6,323 bases of DNA, taken from contig JAPKCZ010000126.1 in the NCBI GenBank assembly GCA_028822745.1, forward strand, positions 1-6,323, written 5' to 3'. A program made the position numbers and the translations under genes. Origin of the DNA: Kiritimatiellia bacterium (GTDB taxonomy: Bacteria; Verrucomicrobiota; Kiritimatiellia; UBA8416; JAIOPI01). Below are positions 1-5,896 of this stretch, in pieces. The notes under the pieces are model-generated. The model was not told the origin of the DNA. It saw only the letters and a program-made list of their open reading frames with translations, and did no database searches. How positions within the stretch are numbered: position 1 is the stretch's first letter; every line of letters starts with the position of its first letter.

Positions 1-235
1 TGACATCCGGGGTCCCCACGCCGGTTTTCATCGCGACGGTAAGCTTATCGCCCATTTCCATGAAACCAAAAGCGTGGATGTCGGCGTCGAAGTGCGTATC
101 CACCTGCTTGTACGCCTTGACCATGTTCTCGTAATATTGCTTGTCCTGGTAGGAACTGATCCAGATCGTCACCGGATCCGCAAAAGCAAGACTGGCAACA
201 CACAGGGCGATACAGATAGAGAGTAATGTTTTCAC
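1..235 (-). CDS. ABC transporter substrate-binding protein, sugar type, N-terminal fragment
   Basis: Only the first 78 codons are present; the gene runs off the left edge. The protein begins with a typical Sec leader: MK, then a hydrophobic stretch (residues 4-18) ending in AFA, with likely signal peptidase I cleavage after residue 19. There is no lipobox Cys, which suggests a free periplasmic protein in a Gram-negative cell. After cleavage comes a first beta strand (VTIWISSY), an amphipathic helix rich in Tyr and Lys, a second strand, and then DKLTVAMKTGVGTPDV. This last segment matches the 'leader-helix, G-x-x-PDV' start of family 1 extracellular solute-binding proteins for sugars. The start is GTG at 235-233. 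It is the only choice, because an in-frame TAA lies four codons upstream and an AAGGA ribosome site sits 6 bases before it. The ligand cannot be read from this fragment. Its position after fucI and a ThuA-like gene suggests a sugar, perhaps fucose or a fucose-containing oligosaccharide. Confidence 0.8.
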   Translation of the reverse strand, partial: MKTLLSICIALCVASLAFADPVTIWISSYQDKQYYENMVKAYKQVDTHFDADIHAFGFMEMGDKLTVAMKTGVGTPDV

Positions 236-241
236 TTGGTA

Positions 242-246
242 TCCTT
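242..246 (-). promoter_or_regulatory. Ribosome binding site fixing the GTG start of the binding-protein gene
   Basis: AAGGA on the minus strand, with a 6-base spacer before GTG at 235-233. Together with the in-frame TAA just upstream it decides the start. The site lies at the edge of a short tandem repeat (245-262). Confidence 0.7.
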
Positions 247-262
247 ACAAAATTACAAAATT
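245..262. repeat. Short tandem repeat, 8-base unit, 2.25 copies
   Basis: The plus strand reads TTACAAAA twice (245-252 and 253-260), followed by TT. On the transcribed strand this makes an A/T-rich leader running into the Shine-Dalgarno site of the binding-protein gene. It is short enough to be chance. An unstructured A/U-rich leader would favour translation. Confidence 0.5.
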
Positions 263-308
263 CACTATTCAGGACCAACTTTAGGCAGACGTAACCAGCG
301 CAGTCTGA

Positions 309-317
309 ATTATATCA
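309..317 (-). promoter_or_regulatory. Candidate extended -10 promoter element before the binding-protein gene
   Basis: The minus strand reads TGATATAAT: a perfect TATAAT hexamer preceded by TGn, the extended -10 arrangement. The TGA is also the stop codon of the ThuA-like gene. A start about 7 bases downstream would give an untranslated leader of roughly 65 bases before the GTG. No good -35 hexamer is present at 16-18 bases upstream, which is acceptable for extended -10 promoters. The call is inferred from the motif alone. It would let the binding protein be made at a higher level than the upstream genes. Confidence 0.35.
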
Positions 318-1187
318 GTCCTGATTCGCTTCCATCTCGGCAGGCGTCGGGGTCTTGGAAGGCACGCCTTTTTCGGGAACATCAACACCGGCCGACCACA
401 CGATCGCATTCAGGACGACTTTACGGAAGTTATCATCTTTCCAGTTGCGATGAAAATGCCCGCCGGTAAACCCAAACCCACGGCCACCCTCCGGACGCTC
501 ATAGGCCCAACCGACATGCTGAATTTCGCCAGCGGCGACCGCTTTGCGAACATGCGGATTTCCGCTATGCGCGCCATCGCCGCGCTGCATCGTTTCGACA
601 GGGGGACGCGCGGAAAGAATGGGCGTCACGCCTTTCATTCCCTCTTTGAATCGCATATGGAAATACCATTCATCCTGGAGTTCAAAGGGTGCGACACCGC
701 GACTGATCGGGTGATCCGGAAATGTTTCAAACTTGGCGGTCCAATGTGGGTTGACCGACCAGTGCGGCTCAAAGTATCCGCCCATCCAATCGAGAAACTT
801 GTTGCCGGGCTCCCCCTTTACGGTTTCGACCCCGTAGTGAAGACACACCAATCCAACCTTTTTCTCAGCAAGTCCGTCGAACTGGTCAAGATTGTGGTTC
901 AACATGTGCCGTTTGCCGCCGTCGCAATAGATAACGACCGTACGCACACCTTCAAACGCCGCTGCGTCTTTCGGCCAGCCGCTTGTGACCGTGGCCTTCA
1001 CCGTCGGAACGTTCTCATTGAGCGCCTTGGCCAAAAGCATGCAACCGGCACGATGCTCATGGGCGCCGCGACCGTGACTGGGGCCGCCCGCCAGGAACAA
1101 AACCTTTGACGGTTCAGCCGCCTTAACGTCCTGCATGCCCAATCCTCCCAAAATCAACACTACAAAAAATATACCCGTGCGTTTCAT
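315..1187 (-). CDS. Secreted ThuA-like (class I glutamine-amidotransferase fold) protein
   Basis: This 290-residue protein belongs to the ThuA-like family, a branch of the class I glutamine-amidotransferase fold first named for trehalose utilisation. The enzymatic reaction of the family is poorly defined. Residues 1-23 form a Sec signal peptide (MKR, hydrophobic core, cleavage near VKA/AE), so it should act in the periplasm or outside. The fold markers are a first strand with VLFLAGGPSHGRGAHEH (29-45), a strand with VVIYCDGG (84-91), the elbow region VGLVCLHYGVE (111-121), and the aromatic and His-rich segment around 138-150. Near the end, RGFGFTGGHFHRNW (236-249) is followed by RKVVLNAIVWSAG. 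The family typically ends with such a 'G-x-x-F-x-G-H, W, R-x-x-x-x-N-A-I-x-W' pattern. The start has an AGGAG site (1194-1198) 6 bases upstream. It stands between fucI and a sugar-binding protein gene, so a role in processing an imported sugar is likely but unproven. I recognise the 'CLHYGVE' form as common in Planctomycetes and Verrucomicrobia (from memory). Confidence 0.88.
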   Translation of the reverse strand: MKRTGIFFVVLILGGLGMQDVKAAEPSKVLFLAGGPSHGRGAHEHRAGCMLLAKALNENVPTVKATVTSGWPKDAAAFEGVRTVVIYCDGGKRHMLNHNLDQFDGLAEKKVGLVCLHYGVETVKGEPGNKFLDWMGGYFEPHWSVNPHWTAKFETFPDHPISRGVAPFELQDEWYFHMRFKEGMKGVTPILSARPPVETMQRGDGAHSGNPHVRKAVAAGEIQHVGWAYERPEGGRGFGFTGGHFHRNWKDDNFRKVVLNAIVWSAGVDVPEKGVPSKTPTPAEMEANQD

Positions 1188-1295
1188 TCAATACTCCTAA
1201 TAGATAATAATGATGACTCCAATTCGATGCGTCTCACGAAAGGCTCGATACAGTCTAAGTGAATCACCCATTGCACAGTCGAATCAACTCCAAAC

Positions 1296-1320
1296 CACTT
1301 GGCGCATCATGCGCGATGTG
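1296..1320. promoter_or_regulatory. 25-base dyad, possible operator, between fucI and the thuA-like gene
   Basis: The core GCGCAT-C-ATGCGC (1302-1314) is a perfect palindrome around base 1308. Extending outward, 1300/1316 pair and CAC (1296-1298) pairs with GTG (1318-1320). That is 10 of 12 symmetric positions. Its centre is about 121 bases upstream of the thuA-like ATG. The one-base centre makes it poor as an RNA hairpin, and no T run follows on the minus strand, so it looks more like a site for a dimeric DNA-binding protein than a terminator. The rest of the 172-base gap shows no convincing promoter hexamers and no supported gene. Confidence 0.4.
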
Positions 1321-1359
1321 ATGATTCTCGAGCGGCAAGAAGGCTACACGAATGCAACC

Positions 1360-3159
1360 TCAGCCGTAGAGCGGACCGAAGTTTTCACAGGCGCGGTAAT
1401 CAGCACCCTCCAGATCGGCCGTGCCAAACCCATTCCATGAGGCTGGGCGGAAGATTTTCGCTTCATCCACGTTGTGCATGTAAACCGGAATGCGCAGCAT
1501 CGCGGCGAGCGTAATCAAATCCGCGCCAATGTGACCGTAACTGATAGCGCCATGATTGGCACCCCAGGCGTTCATCACCGAATAGGCATCCCGAAAGGGT
1601 CCCTTGCCGGTCAACCTGGGCGCGAACCACGTTGTTGGCCATGTTGGGTTCGTGCGCTCATCGAGCGTATCGTGTACTTTCTTAGGAAGCGCGACTGAAT
1701 ACCCTTCGGCGATTTGCAGCGCCGGACCCAGTCCGTCGAAAAGGTTGATACGACACATCGTCACCGGCATATTCCCTTTGGTACCATTAGTAAAGCGCGT
1801 CGACCAGCCACCGCCTGGGAAATACTCAGTGATGGACGGATGCCAGGTCGTGGCTTTGAGGCACTTCTTCACTTCGGCCGCCGTGATCTCCCAGAACGGC
1901 TTCATGACAGGCTTGCCCTTGCGCGACTGCTCGCCCGTCGCGTCCAAGGCGGCCGGACCCGAGTTAACCAGATGCAGAATGCCGCTGGAGGCCTTGCCTG
2001 TCAGCGTGTGGCGCGTGGCCTTTTTCACGGCCGAGGGACTCCAATAGGTGCGCACATCAGCGAAAATCTGAGCCGTATTCGTCAGCAAATAGTTAAACAG
2101 CATCGACGCCCCGTTGAGCGCATCGTTCTCGGTGGCGACCATATAAGGCGCACGTGTGCCGTTCCAGTCAAAGGACGTGTTCAACATGGCTTCCATGAAA
2201 TCGCCGTTAGGCTTGTAGTCGGTCCACTGCCGCTGCCCTTGGAATCCACTGGCAATTGCATTGTGACCCTGAGCCTCTTCGCCATAGCCCATCTCGGCCA
2301 GCTTGGGATTACCAACCATCAGGTCGCGCGTAATCAAAGCCATTTTTATGGATGTCGCCCACTCCGCATCCAGGTCCTTGCGTGAACGTCGCATTTTTGG
2401 TGCGTTCCAATCTTTGCCTTCGGGACAATTTTCTTTCACCCAGGCGCGCGCTTTTTTGTACTCGGCCGGATCATAAATGCCTTTGTCAATGCGCCGCAAC
2501 ACTTCGGTCATGTCAATCGTTTCAACACGCATGCCCAGATACTTTTCGAAGAACGGTTGGTCAACGATCGATCCGGCGATGCCCATGGAGCAGCCGCCCA
2601 TCGACAGATAGGATTTGCCGCGCATGGTCGAAACGGCCAAGGCCGCGCGCGTAAAGCGCAGCAGCTTTTCTTTGACGTCAGCAGGAATGCGGGTGTCGGT
2701 GGCCTCCTGTACATCGCGCCCATAAATGCCAAACGCAGGAATCCCCTTCTGGCAATGCCCGGCAAGCGTGGCAGCCAGATAGACAGCCCCTGGACGCTCA
2801 GTTCCGTTGAACCCCCAGACCGCTTTGGGCCGAGTCGGATTCATGTCCATGGTCTCAGAGCCGTAGCACCAGCACGGCGTAATGGTCAGCGAGACACCAA
2901 CGTTTTCACGGTTGAAAAAATCTTCGCAGGCGGCGGATTCAACGACACCACCAATAGTCGACTCTGCAATGACGCATTCGACGGGACTGCCATCCGGATA
3001 GCGCAGTTCTTTGGCGATCAGCTTGGCCACTGATGCGGCCTGATTCATGGTCTGCTTCTCGAGTGACTCACGCACACCACCCAAGCGCCCGTCAATGGTT
3101 GGTCGAATGCCGACTTTGGGAAAGGATCCACTCCAGCGCGCTACTGTATTCTTGCTCAT
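1360..3159 (-). CDS. fucI: L-fucose isomerase
   Basis: Converts L-fucose to L-fuculose (and usually D-arabinose to D-ribulose), the first cytoplasmic step of L-fucose catabolism. At 599 residues it is close to the E. coli enzyme (591) and matches it nearly end to end. Conserved blocks include KVGIRPTIDGR near the start, TPCWCYGSET (94-103), PKAVWGFNGTERPGAVYLAA (111-130), SMGIAGSIVD (191-200), the FQGQRQWTD block, SFDWNG, and WPTTWFAPRLTGKGPF (507-522). The metal ligands known from E. coli (Glu337, Asp361, His528) correspond to Glu344 in VATEND, Asp368 in FADVRTYW and His536 in WGANHG, so the site is intact and Mn-dependent activity is expected. The C-terminal ADYRACENFGPLYG end is also typical. 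The start ATG has an AGGAG site 5 bases upstream (3165-3169). No fuculokinase or fuculose-phosphate aldolase gene is in the window, so the rest of the pathway must lie elsewhere. Confidence 0.97.
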   Translation of the reverse strand: MSKNTVARWSGSFPKVGIRPTIDGRLGGVRESLEKQTMNQAASVAKLIAKELRYPDGSPVECVIAESTIGGVVESAACEDFFNRENVGVSLTITPCWCYGSETMDMNPTRPKAVWGFNGTERPGAVYLAATLAGHCQKGIPAFGIYGRDVQEATDTRIPADVKEKLLRFTRAALAVSTMRGKSYLSMGGCSMGIAGSIVDQPFFEKYLGMRVETIDMTEVLRRIDKGIYDPAEYKKARAWVKENCPEGKDWNAPKMRRSRKDLDAEWATSIKMALITRDLMVGNPKLAEMGYGEEAQGHNAIASGFQGQRQWTDYKPNGDFMEAMLNTSFDWNGTRAPYMVATENDALNGASMLFNYLLTNTAQIFADVRTYWSPSAVKKATRHTLTGKASSGILHLVNSGPAALDATGEQSRKGKPVMKPFWEITAAEVKKCLKATTWHPSITEYFPGGGWSTRFTNGTKGNMPVTMCRINLFDGLGPALQIAEGYSVALPKKVHDTLDERTNPTWPTTWFAPRLTGKGPFRDAYSVMNAWGANHGAISYGHIGADLITLAAMLRIPVYMHNVDEAKIFRPASWNGFGTADLEGADYRACENFGPLYG

Positions 3160-3271
3160 CTAGACTCCTGAATTCTGTTTAGCTGAAAATCGGCGTCCAG
3201 ACTGGCAGTTTGCCCAGATGAAAACAACTGCAAATGGTCGCTCCCACCCGGATTTCGCCTCGACCAGACGG
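3160..3271. other. Intergenic gap between gluQ and fucI, probable regulatory break
   Basis: This 112-base gap holds the fucI ribosome site (AGGAG, 3165-3169). It also has two weak symmetric elements: a 6-base inverted repeat TGGTCG/CGACCA (3235-3240 and 3261-3266, 20-base spacing), and a second one GCAGTT/AACTGC (3205-3210 and 3226-3231, 15-base spacing). Neither is strong enough to be called a terminator or operator. I see no confident -35/-10 pair. The size of the gap and the change of function suggest that fucI starts a separate unit. Confidence 0.35.
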
Positions 3272-4279
3272 CTACATCGGCACGTTCTCAGGCAGACACA
3301 CAAAGGACTCGACCGGGATGGATTCGGGATCATAGGTGCCCAGCAGGTCAGCGGGCATTAAGCGCTGTTCACGCGTGCCCCACCCCAGCGTCCACGCCAG
3401 ATAGCCCACAAGTTGATCGGGTGCCATGCCCTGCTCACGCAGGGAAGCGACGCGTGTATCACCATGCCGCTTGGCCAGCCGGCGGCCATCTGGCCCCACC
3501 ATGAGGGGCGTATGAATATAGGTCGGCCGAGGTAGCCCCAAGGCCTCCGCCAAAAGAATCTGACGATGCGTCGCGGGCAACAAGTCTTCGCCGCGCATCA
3601 CCTCGGTCACGCCCATCGCGGCGTCATCAACCACAACGGCCAGCATGTAACCGGCTCCGTCGGGATGACGGGCGATCACAAAATCGCCCACATCATCCGC
3701 CACAGACAAGATCTGCTCGCCGTACACGCCGTCAACAAAACGCGTGCTGCGCCCTTCTGGACTTTTAAAACGCCAAACCGGCATCCGACCTTCACCAAGA
3801 TGTGCCTGAGCGGCAGCAAAACTTTCAAAGACGCCTCGGCATGTGCCTTCGTAACGCATGCCATATTCGTTTGCATGTGGGGCGCTTTGCGCGTTCTCAA
3901 CGTCCTTGCGTGAGCACACGCAAGGATACAGAAGCTCCTGCCGAATCAGTTCATCGAGTGCGCGGCGATAATCGCCCGTGCGTTCGGATTGCTCATAAGG
4001 AGCAAGCGCGCCTTCGCACCCCGGACCCTCGTCCCAATCGAGCCCCATCCAGACGAGGTCATCTTGCGCCTGTTGCGCTGCCCCTGATTTCACTTTGGGG
4101 TGATCCAGATCCTCCAGGCGGTAAATCAATGAGCCTTTGCGGGATCGAATCGAGAGCCAGGTCAGCATAAAGGTTCGTGCGTTCCCGAGATGCAGAGCAC
4201 CCGTTGGGCTCGGCGCTAGACGTCCGCGAAGCGGAGGCGATGGCATTTCTGAATTCATGCGTGCCTGCTTATCAATCAC
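3272..4279 (-). CDS. gluQ: Glutamyl-queuosine tRNA(Asp) synthetase (GluQ-RS)
   Basis: A truncated glutamyl-tRNA synthetase paralogue that, in the known family, activates glutamate and attaches it to the queuosine base in the anticodon of tRNA(Asp). At up to 335 residues it has the catalytic Rossmann core but none of the anticodon-binding domain of the roughly 470-residue GluRS. The signature is RLAPSPTGALHLGNAR (20-35), holding the HIGH-like HLGN. It is followed by YRLEDLDHPK (53-62), with LED in place of the usual aspartate-rich form. The zinc ligands C120-x-C122 and Y143-x3-C147 are those of GluQ-RS, though the spacing between the two halves is a few residues longer than in E. coli. The KMSKS-like loop is RRLAKRHGD (266-274), keeping Lys270. 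The GTG start overlaps the previous stop (GTGA), which suggests translational coupling. In-frame ATGs at 4258 and 4246 are possible alternatives, and no start has a clear ribosome site. Queuosine or its precursor is implied in this organism. Confidence 0.93.
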   Translation of the reverse strand: MIDKQARMNSEMPSPPLRGRLAPSPTGALHLGNARTFMLTWLSIRSRKGSLIYRLEDLDHPKVKSGAAQQAQDDLVWMGLDWDEGPGCEGALAPYEQSERTGDYRRALDELIRQELLYPCVCSRKDVENAQSAPHANEYGMRYEGTCRGVFESFAAAQAHLGEGRMPVWRFKSPEGRSTRFVDGVYGEQILSVADDVGDFVIARHPDGAGYMLAVVVDDAAMGVTEVMRGEDLLPATHRQILLAEALGLPRPTYIHTPLMVGPDGRRLAKRHGDTRVASLREQGMAPDQLVGYLAWTLGWGTREQRLMPADLLGTYDPESIPVESFVCLPENVPM

Positions 4280-5871
4280 ACCAGATTGTAGCGCCCAGGA
4301 GCGATGATGTGGTTGGGATCAAAGACCGATTTCATCTCGCGCACGACCTGCCAGAAGGGATCGTCCGCATTCACAAAGCGTTGCATCTCGTGAATGCCTA
4401 AACGGTACGGCAACAGTCCTTGGGCCACGAAAGCATCCTGCAGGGCCGCCACGCAGGCATGCGCGGCGGCAACCTTCGTTGCATCGCCGCGATCGAAGGC
4501 AACGTTAATAACGCCTTCAAGACAGGCCGTATTAATCATATTAAAGGTGATGTAGGGCACAAATCCATGGCGTGCGCACACGTCTTCCGTCAGACGCACC
4601 GCATCCGCCGTTTCTGCGCCGCTCATGGGGATGATCGGCAGACAATAGAGTACGCCAGCCCGGCCTGCGTCAGGATTTGGCGCCGCATCGGTCGACGCCT
4701 CCTGACCGGCCGACCAATACACGGCCTGCATCGTGGCGTTGGTCGGTTCGCCCTTCGACAACCCGAACAAGGGTCGGATCGCATTGGCCATCATCCATTT
4801 TCGTTTCATCGCTGGGAGAAATGACAAGCGCGAAGCAAGCGACGTCAACGTATTCAGTTTGGCATCGCTCAAAAACGAGACCTGCGCAACGCCCGCAAGC
4901 GCCGAGCGAATCTCGCGGCGCGCCAGTGCGAGCTGTGCCGACGATCCGAAGATGCCGCCGACAGCGCTCCATGGGCCAAATCCTTCCTTATCGAGCATCT
5001 CGGTAATTTCTGCACGTTGGGCAGCCGTGTCGCTCGACGGCAATTGGTCCGCCAGCAAAGGCGCGATGGTCGACCGCGTTCGCTCCTGATTACCGATATG
5101 AATCGCCGTCTGCACAATGCCGCTCTTACGCAGTGTGGTTAGCGCCTGAACAAAGTCGGCCAAGCGGGATGCATCGCTAATCTTGGCCAGCATGGCCATG
5201 TGGTCTGCCGCGCGCGGGATCAATTTAAAGGCAATGGCGGTGACGATTCCGAAATTGGCCTGCATGAAGACACCGGTCAAATCGGGACCCAGCCCGTGGC
5301 TGTACAGGTCCCGCGCGCGGGCGCCTTCAAAATGCGCGTATCCCGTGCGGACGATTCGGCCGTCGCCGAGCACGACTTCGAGCCACAAAATGTCATCGGC
5401 GCGCGAGGCAAAGTAGCCCACGCCACGCTCCAGTGTGTTTCCGACAATGCTCGTGTCCCGCGCGGAACCGGTCACATTGAATACGGCCGCGACGTTCTCT
5501 GATTTCAGGTGATCGAACAGTTGCCCCTGCGTGACGCCGGGTTCGATCACAGCCACATGGTGCGTATCGTCCAGAGAGCGAACCGTGTTCAATCGGCGCA
5601 GATCAACAATGACGGCACCGTCTTCAACCGGAAGGCGCGACCCCATGCCCCAGTTTTTTCCGGTGCTGATGGGATAGAGCGGCGTGCGATGGGTATTGGC
5701 CACGCGAATCAGGGCCTGCACGTGTTCCACAGAATCAGGAAGCAACACACCTGCGATTTGGCGCTCGAAGGCTGACGTGTTCTCCTGATAGGCAACGAGG
5801 TCGTCGGGCGCATGCAACACATACGCGTCACCCAGAAGGGCCTGCCACTCACTTAACGCTTCAAGGTTCAA
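4276..5871 (-). CDS. FAD-dependent oxidoreductase, vanillyl-alcohol oxidase / 4-cresol dehydrogenase family
   Basis: A 531-residue flavoprotein that resembles the PchF subunit of 4-cresol dehydrogenase (about 521 residues) along its length. These enzymes oxidise the para-alkyl group of phenols. The FAD-binding PCMH half includes TPLYPISTGKNWGMGS (63-78), DGAVIVDLRRLN (84-95), EPGVTQGQLFD (110-120), GNTLERGVGY (144-153) and GPDLTGVFMQANFGIVT (195-211). The cap domain follows, with GFGPWSAVGGIFGS (297-310). The end FDPNHIIAPGRYNL (517-530) is the family's usual C-terminus. The Tyr-Arg phenolate pair known from PchF and VAO is present as Tyr489-Arg490 (PYR). The second phenolate Tyr (in 'GYG') is Met76 here. 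I could not place the covalent-FAD residue (Tyr in PchF, His in VAO) with confidence; Tyr385 lies in the right area. No signal peptide is seen, so it is probably cytoplasmic. The chosen start is TTG (5871-5869) with AAGGA 10 bases upstream. The frame is open further up, to 6084, but that stretch overlaps thiG and its sequence looks like a shadow. It is probably cotranscribed with thiG and gluQ. Confidence 0.85.
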   Translation of the reverse strand: MNLEALSEWQALLGDAYVLHAPDDLVAYQENTSAFERQIAGVLLPDSVEHVQALIRVANTHRTPLYPISTGKNWGMGSRLPVEDGAVIVDLRRLNTVRSLDDTHHVAVIEPGVTQGQLFDHLKSENVAAVFNVTGSARDTSIVGNTLERGVGYFASRADDILWLEVVLGDGRIVRTGYAHFEGARARDLYSHGLGPDLTGVFMQANFGIVTAIAFKLIPRAADHMAMLAKISDASRLADFVQALTTLRKSGIVQTAIHIGNQERTRSTIAPLLADQLPSSDTAAQRAEITEMLDKEGFGPWSAVGGIFGSSAQLALARREIRSALAGVAQVSFLSDAKLNTLTSLASRLSFLPAMKRKWMMANAIRPLFGLSKGEPTNATMQAVYWSAGQEASTDAAPNPDAGRAGVLYCLPIIPMSGAETADAVRLTEDVCARHGFVPYITFNMINTACLEGVINVAFDRGDATKVAAAHACVAALQDAFVAQGLLPYRLGIHEMQRFVNADDPFWQVVREMKSVFDPNHIIAPGRYNLV

Positions 5872-5881
5872 TCGGGGATCG

Positions 5882-5886
5882 TCCTT
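5882..5886 (-). promoter_or_regulatory. Ribosome binding site supporting a TTG start for the flavoprotein gene
   Basis: AAGGA on the minus strand, 10 bases before TTG at 5871-5869. The spacing is at the long end of the usable range. No in-frame ATG or GTG occurs between the thiG stop and the first conserved residues. The competing choices are ATT at 5901, overlapping the thiG stop, and TTG at 5952 inside thiG; neither has a matching site. The resulting protein start (MNLEALSEWQALLGD) aligns with the beginning of the conserved region in PchF. Confidence 0.45.
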
Positions 5887-5896
5887 TCGTACGGCC

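Noticed and set aside
45..278. Minus-strand ORF starting with ATG at 278.
   Set aside because: It is in a different frame from the signal peptide and binding-protein sequence read from GTG at 235, has no protein-like pattern, and is a shadow.
450..1109. Long plus-strand ORF of 219 codons opposite the thuA-like gene.
   Set aside because: Its sequence is rich in Arg and His with no domain pattern and lies wholly antisense to a well-supported gene. The same reasoning removes the plus-strand ORFs opposite fucI, gluQ and the flavoprotein.
1197..1271. A 24-codon minus-strand ORF from ATG at 1271, ending in TAG on the thuA-like ribosome site.
   Set aside because: It has no ribosome site, no recognisable content and an Ile-rich end encoded by A/T-rich leader. 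The overlap of its stop with AGGAG is suggestive of coupling but may well be chance.
3205..3231. Inverted repeat GCAGTT/AACTGC upstream of fucI as an operator.
   Set aside because: Six-base arms 15 bases apart, with no outward or inward extension, are expected by chance.
3235..3266. Inverted repeat TGGTCG/CGACCA after gluQ, followed by a T-rich stretch, as a terminator.
   Set aside because: The stem is only 6 pairs with a 20-base loop, and the T tract is interrupted by other bases, so it is not a credible intrinsic terminator.
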